Below, piece by piece: positions 1-7,152 of a stretch of 64,000 nucleotides of DNA. Origin of the DNA: Stenotrophomonas indicatrix (lineage in GTDB: Bacteria; Pseudomonadota; Gammaproteobacteria; Xanthomonadales; Xanthomonadaceae); the NCBI GenBank assembly GCA_041545745.1, contig CP168152.1, positions 3,656,001 to 3,720,000 on the forward strand, read 5' to 3'. The notes under the pieces were generated by a model. The model was given only the letters and a program-made list of their open reading frames with translations. It did no database searches and was not told where the DNA came from. Made by a program: the position numbers and the translations under genes. Positions within the stretch are counted from its first letter, which is position 1. Every line of letters starts with the position of its first letter.

Positions 1-1624
1 CACCGGCCTCGGCACCGGCGATGCGTGCCTGCACGTTGTCGGCCTGGCTCATGCCCATCATGCCGCTGCCGCGATAGGTGAACAGGATGTAGTCCTGGAT
101 CTGCCCCGCATAGGCGGAGATCCAGGCCTGCACGCGCGGGCCTTTGTATTGCAGGCCGACGTCGAGTTGGGTGGTGCGTTCGGGCTGGATGCCAGCGAAC
201 GCGTTCACCGCACCTGCCGGCCCCTGATCGGGAGAGAACAGTTCCCAGTAGTCGGGCATGCGCTGGCTGTGGCCAAGGCCGGCATACCAGGTCAGGCCGT
301 CGGCGAGATCCTGTTCGTAGCGCAGGAACCCACTGCCCAGCCATTCCCTGCGGCGCTGGCCGGCGGTGGGATTGGGCATGGCCATCATCATGCCGCCGAT
401 GTCGGCGCGCTCATCGCGCACGCTGGCGCGATCGACACGCAGGCCGCCGATCCAGCGCTGGTCGGTGTCTGCGCCGAGGGTCAGTTCAGTGAACGCACCG
501 TAGCGGCGGAAGTTGGCGTCGGTGTTCCAGTCCGCCTGTCTGTAGGTGTCGCGGCCCATGCCCATGCGGCCGCGATGTCGGCTGTCCTCGCCGTCGACGC
601 CGGCCACCAGCTGCACGTCCTGCCAGCGCCATTCGGCGCTGATGCGGCCACCCTGCGTGCGGCGATCCACGTTCGACGCCATCGGCATCGGCATCATGCT
701 GTGCGGGTTCGGTTCGCGCAGCGTGTAGTTGTCCATCACGTGGTCGGCTTCGTTGTAGTACACGTTGGCCTGCAGCGTGTGCCACGCCCCGGGCAGGTTG
801 CGCTTCTCGAAGCGTGCGGCGTAGCTGGTGCGCTCGAACGCGGCACCGTCCATGCCGCGCCCGGCGTAGCGTGCGATCGCATCGCCGGCACCGGCGGACA
901 CTTCAAGCAGGGTATCGGCATCTGGCGTCCAGCCAACGGCTACGTCGCCATTCCACTTGCGCCATTTCGACGGAACCACATCACCATTGCCGTCCTTGTA
1001 GTCATCGGCTTCGGAGCGATTGCCGCTGGCACGCACATAGCCCGTCGGATTGCCCAGAGTGAGGTCCAACACCTGGTCGTTGCGGTTGCGCGAACCAACC
1101 AGCGTGCTGGCATCGGCACGCAGCCCCGGCTCGTCGAAACGCGGGGTATCACGCTCAAAACGCACGGTGCCCGCAGACGCACCCGCGCCCCAGCGCACGC
1201 TCTGCGGGCCCTTGATGATGGTCAGCCGGTCAAAGCTCTCCGGCGAGATGTAGGACAACGGGTTGTCCATGCGCGAGGGACACGCACCCATCAGATTGCC
1301 ATCGTTGCTGAGGATGTTCAGCCGCGAACCGAACATGCCACGCAGCACCGGGTCGCCGTTGGTGCCGCCGTTGCGGATGGCGGAAAAGCCGGGAACGGTC
1401 TTCAGGTAATCGGCGCCATCGCTGGCCGGCACCGGCTGCCGCGGCAGGCGTGGATCGGTCACCCAGAGCAAGGGTGAGGACGGTGCGGCGGCGGTGACCA
1501 CCAGCGTATCCAGCGTCCGCGCTTCTTCAGCGGGCGCGGCATGGGCGAAGGGCGCGGTCAAGGCAACGCCAAGGGCAAACGGCAGGCGCGCACGGGCGCC
1601 CGCACCGGGGAAAGTCATCTTCAT
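1..1624 (-). CDS. TonB-dependent copper receptor (partial, 3' end outside window)
   Basis: Outer-membrane TonB-dependent receptor of the OprC/NosA copper type. ATG at 1624, signal peptide ending near AHA, then a plug domain with motifs such as LKTVPGFSAIRNGG, GDPVLRGMFGSRLNILSNDG, GACPSRMDNP and LTIIKGPQSVRWG, which are typical of copper receptors. Beta-barrel strands follow, with Met/His-rich loops (HSMMPMPMASN, GGMMMAMPN). About 541 residues are in the window; the family is usually 650-700 long, so the C-terminal barrel is missing because of the window edge. It lies 72 bp downstream of the DUF2946 gene on the same strand, a common pairing in copper loci. Copper as substrate is inferred from family resemblance and Met-rich loops. 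Confidence 0.85.
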   Translation of the reverse strand, partial: MKMTFPGAGARARLPFALGVALTAPFAHAAPAEEARTLDTLVVTAAAPSSPLLWVTDPRLPRQPVPASDGADYLKTVPGFSAIRNGGTNGDPVLRGMFGSRLNILSNDGNLMGACPSRMDNPLSYISPESFDRLTIIKGPQSVRWGAGASAGTVRFERDTPRFDEPGLRADASTLVGSRNRNDQVLDLTLGNPTGYVRASGNRSEADDYKDGNGDVVPSKWRKWNGDVAVGWTPDADTLLEVSAGAGDAIARYAGRGMDGAAFERTSYAARFEKRNLPGAWHTLQANVYYNEADHVMDNYTLREPNPHSMMPMPMASNVDRRTQGGRISAEWRWQDVQLVAGVDGEDSRHRGRMGMGRDTYRQADWNTDANFRRYGAFTELTLGADTDQRWIGGLRVDRASVRDERADIGGMMMAMPNPTAGQRRREWLGSGFLRYEQDLADGLTWYAGLGHSQRMPDYWELFSPDQGPAGAVNAFAGIQPERTTQLDVGLQYKGPRVQAWISAYAGQIQDYILFTYRGSGMMGMSQADNVQARIAGAEAG

Positions 1625-1696
1625 GGAAACAGCTCCAAGGTACGCACGCGCGCACGACACCCTTGCAGGCATCGTGCGACGGATTCGATAGGGAAA

Positions 1697-2149
1697 TCAG
1701 CGGACGGTGGAGATCAACGGCGGGCCACGCGCGGCGTGTGCCGGCCAGTGCAGCAGCGGCAGGCGCAGCTGTGACCATGGGAACACCAGCTTCGGCCGCC
1801 ACAGCAGGGGCAGCAGCAGCACCAGCACTGCCAGCCACGGCAGCAGGCGCATGGCCAGCACGCAGTACTCGCAGGCCTCGCCATGCATGGCGTGCGGATC
1901 AGCGGGCGGGGTCGGATCCCTTTGCCCCGGCAAAGAGCTCTGACCCTCAGCCATATCGCCGTGATGCATATGAGCATGGTCCATGCCGCCATGCATTGTG
2001 GATGGGGTCAGAGCCCTTCCCTGTGGTGAAGGGATCTGACCCTGAGGCGCCTGCAGCGCGCGGCTGACCAGCGGCGCGAGCACCATCAGCAGCGTCGCCA
2101 TGAAGGCAAGCTGGAGCAGGGTTCGATGCAGGCGGAAGGCACGGATCAC
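1697..2149 (-). CDS. DUF2946 family protein, His-rich, copper-locus associated
   Basis: Small membrane-anchored protein (about 150 residues) of the DUF2946 family. The GTG at 2149 is chosen because it adds the N-terminal Arg/Leu segment before the hydrophobic stretch MATLLMVLAPLVSRAL; an ATG at 2101 is the alternative, and neither has a clear ribosome binding site. A His/Met-rich loop (GGMDHAHMHHGDM) and the motif HGEACEYC suggest metal binding; a second hydrophobic segment (LAVLVLLLPLLW) follows. Two copies of the GGGGTC-type hairpin repeat lie inside the frame (1908-1947 and 2004-2043) and encode the flanks of the His-rich loop. Probably co-transcribed with the copper receptor. The exact function of the family is unknown. 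Confidence 0.7.
   Translation of the reverse strand: MIRAFRLHRTLLQLAFMATLLMVLAPLVSRALQAPQGQIPSPQGRALTPSTMHGGMDHAHMHHGDMAEGQSSLPGQRDPTPPADPHAMHGEACEYCVLAMRLLPWLAVLVLLLPLLWRPKLVFPWSQLRLPLLHWPAHAARGPPLISTVR
1908..1947. repeat. GGGGTC hairpin repeat inside a coding sequence (copy 1)
   Basis: Imperfect palindrome GGGTCGGATCCC...GAGCTCTGACCC of the same family as the intergenic copies at 2434, 8282, 12193, 29005 and 63825. This copy lies in frame inside the DUF2946 gene. Confidence 0.75.
2004..2043. repeat. GGGGTC hairpin repeat inside a coding sequence (copy 2)
   Basis: Palindrome GGGGTCAGAGCCCTTCC...GAAGGGATCTGACCC inside the DUF2946 frame, 56 bp from the other intragenic copy, on the other side of the His-rich codons. 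Confidence 0.75.
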
Positions 2150-2295
2150 CGCGCTAGTGTAGAGGTGCCCCCCGGGAGCGCCGTGCGACGAACCGTCGCA
2201 GGAGGGGGTTATCGGCAGGGCTGCGCCCTGCACCCGCAGAGGCAACAGCAACGGCAACGGCCGAAGCAACAACAGAAGCTGGCTTCCTGTGGGAT

Positions 2296-2397
2296 GGCGG
2301 GGTGGGTCCGGTTGCGGGGGACGCCGTAAATACGTCCCTGTAGGCTTGGCCGCGGCATCCATGCCGCGGACACCCCCGCAACCGGACCCACCCCGCC
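2296..2397 (+). repeat. Long-stem element copy A
   Basis: Outer arms 2296-2320 and 2373-2397 are perfectly complementary over 25 bp. The core carries ACGCCGTAAATACGTCC, CTGTAGGCTTGG and an inner hairpin CCGCGGCAT-CC-ATGCCGCGG. Six further copies in the window share the core but have different arms. Confidence 0.85.
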
Positions 2398-2433
2398 TTC
2401 GACAGATTTCCGCGATCTGTTGGAATGGCTCTT

Positions 2434-2473
2434 GGGGTCAGATCCGTTTTCCTACGGAAAACGGATCTGACCC
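2434..2473. repeat. GGGGTC hairpin repeat
   Basis: Near-perfect palindrome GGGTCAGATCCGTTTTCC / GGAAAACGGATCTGACCC between long-stem elements A and B. Confidence 0.8.
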
Positions 2474-2502
2474 AGATTGATTTCGATATCTGAAAGAGAT
2501 TC

Positions 2503-2550
2503 ATCCACGCATGGCGTGGATCTACCGTGTCGACCAAGGTCGACACCTAC
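2503..2550. repeat. Two tandem SMAG (GTAG) hairpins
   Basis: ATCCACGC-ATG-GCGTGGAT followed by CTAC (GTAG on the other strand), then GTGTCGACC-AA-GGTCGACAC followed by CTAC. Both have the GTAG end typical of Stenotrophomonas SMAG repeats. Confidence 0.85.
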
Positions 2551-2574
2551 CAACAGCCATCGGAATCTGTCAGA

Positions 2575-2676
2575 GGCGGGGCGGTGTCGGAGTGCGGGGT
2601 GTCCGCGGCATGGATGCCGCGGCCAAGCCTACAGGGACGTACTTGCGGCGTCCCCGCGCTCCGACACCGCCCCGCC
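2575..2676 (-). repeat. Long-stem element copy B (inverted relative to A)
   Basis: Arms 2575-2599 and 2652-2676 match over 24 of 25 positions but differ from the arms of copy A. The core is the reverse complement of the A core, with the same inner hairpin. A and B face each other tail to tail, 177 bp apart. Confidence 0.85.
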
Positions 2677-2759
2677 ACCCCACGGAATACCCGCTGCTGC
2701 TGTTGCCGTTGCTCCGGCCCGTAGCAGGTGCAGGGCTGCAAGCCCTGCTCGACCACCCC

Positions 2760-3743
2760 TCACACCGTGATCGTCTGCGTCAGCGATTCCCAGGTCGGCG
2801 GCACCGGCCAGGACGCGGCCTGGTTGCCGTCCAGCACCCGCCGCAGATCGCGCGGATCGATCTGCGGGGCCAACACATGCACCAGCTCCAACGCATAGTC
2901 ACGCAGTACACGATCGCGCGGCAGTACCGCCCAGGCGATGCACTCGGTGATCGGTTCCGGTGCCGGCCAGACCCGCAGGTCTTCATCGTTGGCGCTGATC
3001 GCCATCTCGGCCAGCAGTCCCACACCCAGGCCCGTGCGCACATAGGTCTTGATCAGGTCCGCATCCAGCGCCGTCAGCGCCAGATCGGGCACGAGGCTCT
3101 GCGCGGCAAAGGCGCGCTGCAGGGAGGAGTTGGGCCGGGTCGAGGATTCGTAACTGATCAGCGGCTGGCGTGACAATGCCGCCAGGTCCGGTGCGCGCCC
3201 GGCGCGGTCCAGCGGATGGCCCTTGGGTACCACCACCAGCCGCCGCCAGCGGAACAGCGGCACGGCAATGCCGTCGCTGGGTTCGCTGCCAGCGGTACTG
3301 ATGATCGCGATGTCGGCATCGCCCTGGTTCAGCCGGTCCAGCGCATCGGCCTCACCGGCCTGCTGCAGGTGCACGCTGACCTGCGGATAGGCCTGCTTGA
3401 TGCGCGCCACGGCCGGCGGCAGTACAAAGCGCGCCTGGGTGTGGGTGGTGGTCAGGATCAGCTGGCCCTGGCTCTCGCGACGCTGGTTGGCCGCGTAGGT
3501 GCGGATGTTGTTGGCTTCGGACAGTACTGCGCGGGCGCGGCTGATCACTTCGGTGCCGGCCGGCGTGACCGACTCCAGGCTGCGTCCCTTGCGTACGAAC
3601 AGCAGGAAGCCCAGTTCGTCCTCCAGCTGCTTGAGCTGCTTGGACAGGCCGGGCTGGGTGGCATGCACCCGCGAGGCGGCGAGCGTGATGTTCAGCTCGG
3701 CGTCGGCGATGGCAACCAGGTAGCGCAGCTGGGTCAGCGTCAT
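2760..3743 (-). CDS. cysB: LysR-family regulator of sulfur assimilation, CysB-like
   Basis: LysR-type transcription factor of 327 residues, the normal CysB/Cbl length. The N-terminus has the characteristic MTLTQLRYLVAIADAELN followed by a winged HTH (residues about 1-60, ATQPGLSKQLKQLEDELG). The effector-binding half contains TTTHTQARFVLPPAV and DADIAIIST, matching CysB proteins that sense O-acetyl-/N-acetyl-serine. It is divergent from cysM, so the shared 208 bp intergenic region probably carries its binding sites. Role in cysteine and sulfur control is inferred from family and neighbour. Confidence 0.9.
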   Translation of the reverse strand: MTLTQLRYLVAIADAELNITLAASRVHATQPGLSKQLKQLEDELGFLLFVRKGRSLESVTPAGTEVISRARAVLSEANNIRTYAANQRRESQGQLILTTTHTQARFVLPPAVARIKQAYPQVSVHLQQAGEADALDRLNQGDADIAIISTAGSEPSDGIAVPLFRWRRLVVVPKGHPLDRAGRAPDLAALSRQPLISYESSTRPNSSLQRAFAAQSLVPDLALTALDADLIKTYVRTGLGVGLLAEMAISANDEDLRVWPAPEPITECIAWAVLPRDRVLRDYALELVHVLAPQIDPRDLRRVLDGNQAASWPVPPTWESLTQTITV

Positions 3744-3802
3744 GGCAGGCGGGCGATGTGGGGGCGGAGGTCCACTCTAGGGTCAATTGCCGTCACCAGC
3801 TT

Positions 3803-3822
3803 ATAACCAAAGGTTGTTTAAG
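3803..3822. promoter_or_regulatory. Possible CysB operator between cysB and cysM
   Basis: AT-rich stretch with the dyad AACC-AAA-GGTT (3805-3815), followed by TGTTTAAGAAAGG. Position in the divergent cysB/cysM intergenic region makes it a candidate CysB site. The CysB consensus is loose, so this is inference. Confidence 0.35.
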
Positions 3823-3951
3823 AAAGGTATCTGGTCATTTCCGGGCGTCATATGCCGGCGCTACGGTCAGCCGGCAGCCGCTGGCCTGAACAGCCAGCCT
3901 TCTTCCCTTATGCCCGCCGAGCCCGGCGCGGCCTGTTCCTGGAGCGCTCCC

Positions 3952-4911
3952 ATGGCCCTGTACGACTCCATCCTCGACACCATCGGCAACACCCCCATCG
4001 TCAAGCTGCAGCGCCTGGCGCCGCAGGACGTGACCGTGTACGCCAAGGTTGAATCCTTCAATCCGGGGGGCTCGGTGAAGGATCGCCTGGCGCTGGCGAT
4101 CATCCTCGATGCAGAACAGCGTGGCCTGCTCAAGCCGGGCGACACCATCGTCGAAGCCACCTCGGGCAACACCGGCGTCGCCCTGGCCATGGTGGCCGCC
4201 GCACGCGGCTACAAGTTCGTGGCGACGATGGTCGAGACCTTCTCGGTGGAACGCCGCAAGCTGATGCGCTCCTATGGCGCGAAGGTCATCCTGACCCCGG
4301 CCGCCGAGCGCGGCAGCGGCATGGTGCGCAGGGCGCGCGAACTGGCCGAGGAGCACGGCTGGTTCCTGGCCAGCCAGTTCGCCAACCCGGCCAACCCGGC
4401 CTACCACCGCAACACCACCGCCGCAGAGATCCTGCGTGATTTCGCCGGCAAGCGCCTGGACTACTTCGTCAGCGGCTGGGGCACCGGCGGCACGCTGACC
4501 GGCGTCGGCGAGGTGCTGAAGGTCGCACGCCCCGACACCCGCATCATCGCCACCGAACCGGCGGGTGCGGCGCTGCTGAAGGGCGATGACTGGAAGCCGC
4601 ACAAGATCCAGGGCTGGACCCCGGACTTCGTGCCCGATGTGCTCAACCGCAATGTGGTGGACGAGCTGGTGACGGTGGAAGATGACCGCGCGATCGCCAC
4701 CGCCCGCCGGCTGGCCGCGGAGGAAGGCATCTTCGTCGGCATCTCGGCCGGTGCCACCGTGGCCAGCGCGCTGGACGTGGCAGATCGCGCTGAACCGGGC
4801 GCGGTGATCCTGGCAATGCTGCCGGACACCGGTGAACGCTACTTCTCCACGCCACTGTTTGCCGACGTCAATGAAGGTTCCGACGACGACTGGCTGGCCG
4901 GTCTGCCCTGA
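3952..4911 (+). CDS. cysM: O-acetylserine sulfhydrylase B (cysteine synthase)
   Basis: PLP enzyme making L-cysteine from O-acetylserine and sulfide or thiosulfate; cytoplasmic. 319 residues from ATG 3952 (MALYDSILDTIGNTPIVKL). The PLP-binding lysine is K43 in NPGGSVKDRLAL, the substrate loop is TSGNTG (residues 70-74), and GWGTGGTLTGV is the phosphate-binding glycine loop. An upstream in-frame extension to 3787 is not expected for the family. The downstream hairpin at 4940-4966 probably ends the transcript. Divergent cysB supports sulfur-regulated expression. Confidence 0.92.
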   Translation: MALYDSILDTIGNTPIVKLQRLAPQDVTVYAKVESFNPGGSVKDRLALAIILDAEQRGLLKPGDTIVEATSGNTGVALAMVAAARGYKFVATMVETFSVERRKLMRSYGAKVILTPAAERGSGMVRRARELAEEHGWFLASQFANPANPAYHRNTTAAEILRDFAGKRLDYFVSGWGTGGTLTGVGEVLKVARPDTRIIATEPAGAALLKGDDWKPHKIQGWTPDFVPDVLNRNVVDELVTVEDDRAIATARRLAAEEGIFVGISAGATVASALDVADRAEPGAVILAMLPDTGERYFSTPLFADVNEGSDDDWLAGLP

Positions 4912-5234
4912 TCGCCGCGTTGTCGATGACAGCAGGATGACGCCCACCCTCGCGGTGGGCGTTTCCATTTGGGTGATCCTGACTGGGCATTGCCGTTGCA
5001 AGCGGACCGTTTTCTCCCAAGAAATCAAAAGCAATCCACTTCAGGAACTTTCGTTTCGCCCCCGTGCGGCGCTCGCTTCAGCCTGCGTGAAGGCGCTGCC
5101 GGCCATCGTGCATGAACAGCGCGGATCGCAGTGCGTGAGACGGTCATGACGCAGCATCGATGCCCTGTCCCGCAAGATGCGGGTGCAGCCAGCGTGGGCA
5201 CGGCGCGCAACAACTACAGGCAGGAGACGGACGC
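4912..5234. other. Intergenic region cysM to macro gene
   Basis: Apart from the cysM terminator, no gene is seen. The AT-richer segment around 5010-5050 (TTTTCTCCCAAGAAATCAAAAGC) may hold the promoter of the next gene. A GGCAGGAGACGG ribosome binding site precedes the ATG at 5235. Confidence 0.5.
4940..4966 (+). terminator. cysM terminator
   Basis: Stem CGCCCACC-CTCGC-GGTGGGCG followed by TTTCC just after cysM. Confidence 0.75.
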
Positions 5235-5831
5235 ATGAAGATCGAAGTGTGGCAGGGCGACATCACGGCCCTGGCGGTGGATGCGATCGTCAACGCGGCC
5301 AATGAATCACTGCTCGGTGGCGGCGGTGTCGACGGCGCGATCCATCGTGCAGCCGGCCCCGGCCTGCTGGCCGAGTGCGAGCGTCTGCCGGAGCTGCGCC
5401 CCGGCGTGCGCTGCTCGACCGGTGAGGTGCGGGCTACCGCTGCGTATGCGCTTCCGGCACGGTATGTACTGCACACCGCCGGCCCGGTCTGGCACGACGG
5501 CCAGCGCGACGAACCGGCGCTGCTGGCGAACTGCTACTGGAAGTCGCTGCAGCTGGCCGAATCGCTGAACCTGCAGTCGATCGCGTTTCCGGCCATCAGC
5601 TGTGGCGTGTATGGCTATCCGCTGTACCAGGCGGCGCAGATCGCTGTCACCGAAACACTGGCCTGGCAACGCAGCCACGCCCAGCCGATGCGGATCGTGC
5701 TGGTGGCGTTCAACACGGCGACCGCCAAGGCCTACCAGCAGGCGCTGTCGGCCGCAGGCCAGGTCGCCGACAGCGGACGCGGGTCGCTGCTGTCACCACT
5801 GGGCGATACCGGATTCGTGCCGGCGCATTGA
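5235..5831 (+). CDS. Macro-domain O-acetyl-ADP-ribose deacetylase (YmdB-like)
   Basis: 198-residue macro-domain protein. ATG 5235 has an AGGAGA ribosome binding site. The ADP-ribose pocket motifs are clear: VDAIVNAANESLLGGGGVDGAIHRAAG near the N-terminus and FPAISCGVYGYP in the second half. The family hydrolyses O-acetyl-ADP-ribose or mono-ADP-ribosyl esters in the cytoplasm. It stands alone between cysM and a convergent lipoprotein gene and shares a bidirectional terminator with it. The last 20 residues, after a clear fold end, look extra to the family. Confidence 0.88.
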   Translation: MKIEVWQGDITALAVDAIVNAANESLLGGGGVDGAIHRAAGPGLLAECERLPELRPGVRCSTGEVRATAAYALPARYVLHTAGPVWHDGQRDEPALLANCYWKSLQLAESLNLQSIAFPAISCGVYGYPLYQAAQIAVTETLAWQRSHAQPMRIVLVAFNTATAKAYQQALSAAGQVADSGRGSLLSPLGDTGFVPAH

Positions 5832-5883
5832 AACAATGCGGGACGTGGAAGAAAAGAAGGCCGGGCATTGCCCGGCCTTTTCG
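5824..5883. terminator. Bidirectional terminator between convergent genes
   Basis: Small hairpin CGCATTG-AAA-CAATGCG (5824-5840) and strong stem AAGGCCGGG-CATT-GCCCGGCCTT (5857-5879) with TTTTCG on the plus strand and a TTCTTTTCTTCC tail on the minus strand. Confidence 0.8.
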
Positions 5884-5905
5884 TTTACATCCGTCGCGAC
5901 AAGCG

Positions 5906-7018
5906 TCAGTTCGTCACTTCGGCGGCAGCGTCGGCCGCCGCCGTAGCAGCAGCCGATGCCGCAGCGGAAGCAGCGCCGTCAATCTGCACGCGTACTTCCA
6001 CCATGCCCGCTTCATCGCTCAGGCTGGACACGTCCACGGTGTAGTGGCCGGCCGGCAGCGATTCTTCCAGGCGTGCGTTGGTGCCATTGCCACCATCGTC
6101 ATCGACCAGTTCCACGTCGCCGCCGACCACGCGCAGCACCGTATCCACCTGGCTGGAAATCGCATCCAGGCGCACATCGGCCGGACGCGGCAGGCTCAGC
6201 AGGAAGCGGCGACGCCCTTCGCCATCGAGCATGGCGAACACACTGCCGGCATTCGGCAGGGTGGTGCCATCACGCATGACCATGTTGGTCGGCAGCTCGG
6301 TGCGCTTGGCAGTCAGCTTGAAGGCGCCGGTACCGTCTTCGCCCAGGCTGCGCACGCGCAGGGTGTACTTGCCCGGTTCCAGCGGCATGCCGATGCGCGA
6401 ATTGGTGCCGTCGGCGCCGTCGTCGTTTTCCGACTGTGCGCCGTTGCCGTCCAGCTTCAGCACGGTATCGAACGCATCCGACTCCAGGCGGATCTCGTAC
6501 ATGCCGGCCTTGTCCACCTGCAGGGTGTAATCCTGCGACTTGGAGACCAGCAGGTCGACGATCTCGCCTTCAGCCACCATCGGCTTGCCGTCATACGGCA
6601 CCAGCTTCTCGGCGCGCAGGCGGTACGGGCCGAAGGCGGAGGGGCCGTCGGCATTGATGGCCACCTGGTAGCTGCCGGTGCCGTTGGCGCGGAATGCCAG
6701 CGAGACGTCGTCGCCGCGCTCATAGCCCGAGCTGCTGCTGGCCACCAGCACGCCATTGTTGAACACGGCAATCGAGCCGCGCAGCGCACCGGTCAACTTG
6801 ATGCCGACCAGTTGCTTGTCGTCCAGCTTCAACTGGTACAGCTGATGGTGGCTGCCATCGTTGAAATTGACGCCGCTGCGCGAGGTGATTTCGCCCGATA
6901 CCGGCTTGTCCAACTCCAGCGAGGGGGCCTTGCCCACGTCCGTGCTGCCGCCCATCCGGTTGCAGCCGCCGACAGCCAGCACCGTGGCAACGGCCAGCGT
7001 GATTGCGGTAATACGCAT
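5906..7018 (-). CDS. Lipoprotein with pre-peptidase C-terminal (PPC)-like repeats
   Basis: 370-residue lipoprotein. ATG 7018 has an AAGGAGAAAAAC ribosome binding site. Lipobox LAVGGC with Cys19. The mature part contains three PPC-like beta-sandwich units, each with a short Asp-rich turn (SENDDGADGTNSR, LVDDDGGNGTNAR, and a weaker one near the N-terminus). These units usually sit beside secreted peptidases, but no catalytic domain is present here. The C-terminal tail is Ala-rich (AASAAATAAADAAAE). Likely anchored in the periplasmic face of an envelope membrane; specific role unknown. A shared hairpin with the convergent macro gene ends transcription. Confidence 0.75.
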   Translation of the reverse strand: MRITAITLAVATVLAVGGCNRMGGSTDVGKAPSLELDKPVSGEITSRSGVNFNDGSHHQLYQLKLDDKQLVGIKLTGALRGSIAVFNNGVLVASSSSGYERGDDVSLAFRANGTGSYQVAINADGPSAFGPYRLRAEKLVPYDGKPMVAEGEIVDLLVSKSQDYTLQVDKAGMYEIRLESDAFDTVLKLDGNGAQSENDDGADGTNSRIGMPLEPGKYTLRVRSLGEDGTGAFKLTAKRTELPTNMVMRDGTTLPNAGSVFAMLDGEGRRRFLLSLPRPADVRLDAISSQVDTVLRVVGGDVELVDDDGGNGTNARLEESLPAGHYTVDVSSLSDEAGMVEVRVQIDGAASAAASAAATAAADAAAEVTN

Positions 7019-7090
7019 GTTTTTCTCCTTGGCCTTCCATGTATGCCCCACGCACTGGCCTGGCGTGCGGGAGGCGGCAACGATACCGGC

Positions 7091-7119
7091 AAAAGCAAAC
7101 GCCGGCGTGATGCCGGCGC
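7091..7119 (-). terminator. fda terminator
   Basis: GCCGGC-GTGAT-GCCGGC stem downstream of the aldolase gene, followed on the minus strand by GTTTGCTTTT. Confidence 0.75.
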
Positions 7120-7152
7120 TGCCTTGTTCACTTCATGCTGCGAAACGGCGGA

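Larger units (their letters stand above)
2150..2759. other. Gene-free composite repeat locus 1
   Basis: No gene seen. From left to right: a GCAGGGC..GCCCTGC hairpin near 2217-2237, a CAACGG/CAACAG tract (about 2240-2265), long-stem element A, a GGGGTC hairpin, two SMAG hairpins, inverted long-stem element B, a TGCTGTTGCCGTTGC tract (about 2696-2712) and a second GCAGGGC hairpin (about 2730-2752). The locus is thus roughly an inverted repeat about 540 bp long between the DUF2946 gene and cysB. Confidence 0.8.

Noticed and set aside
2296..2676. Short frames repeatedly encoding MDAAAKPTGTYLRR-like peptides
   Set aside because: They are translations of the long-stem element core, appear at each copy of the element and lack ribosome binding sites; the DNA structure, not the peptide, is conserved.
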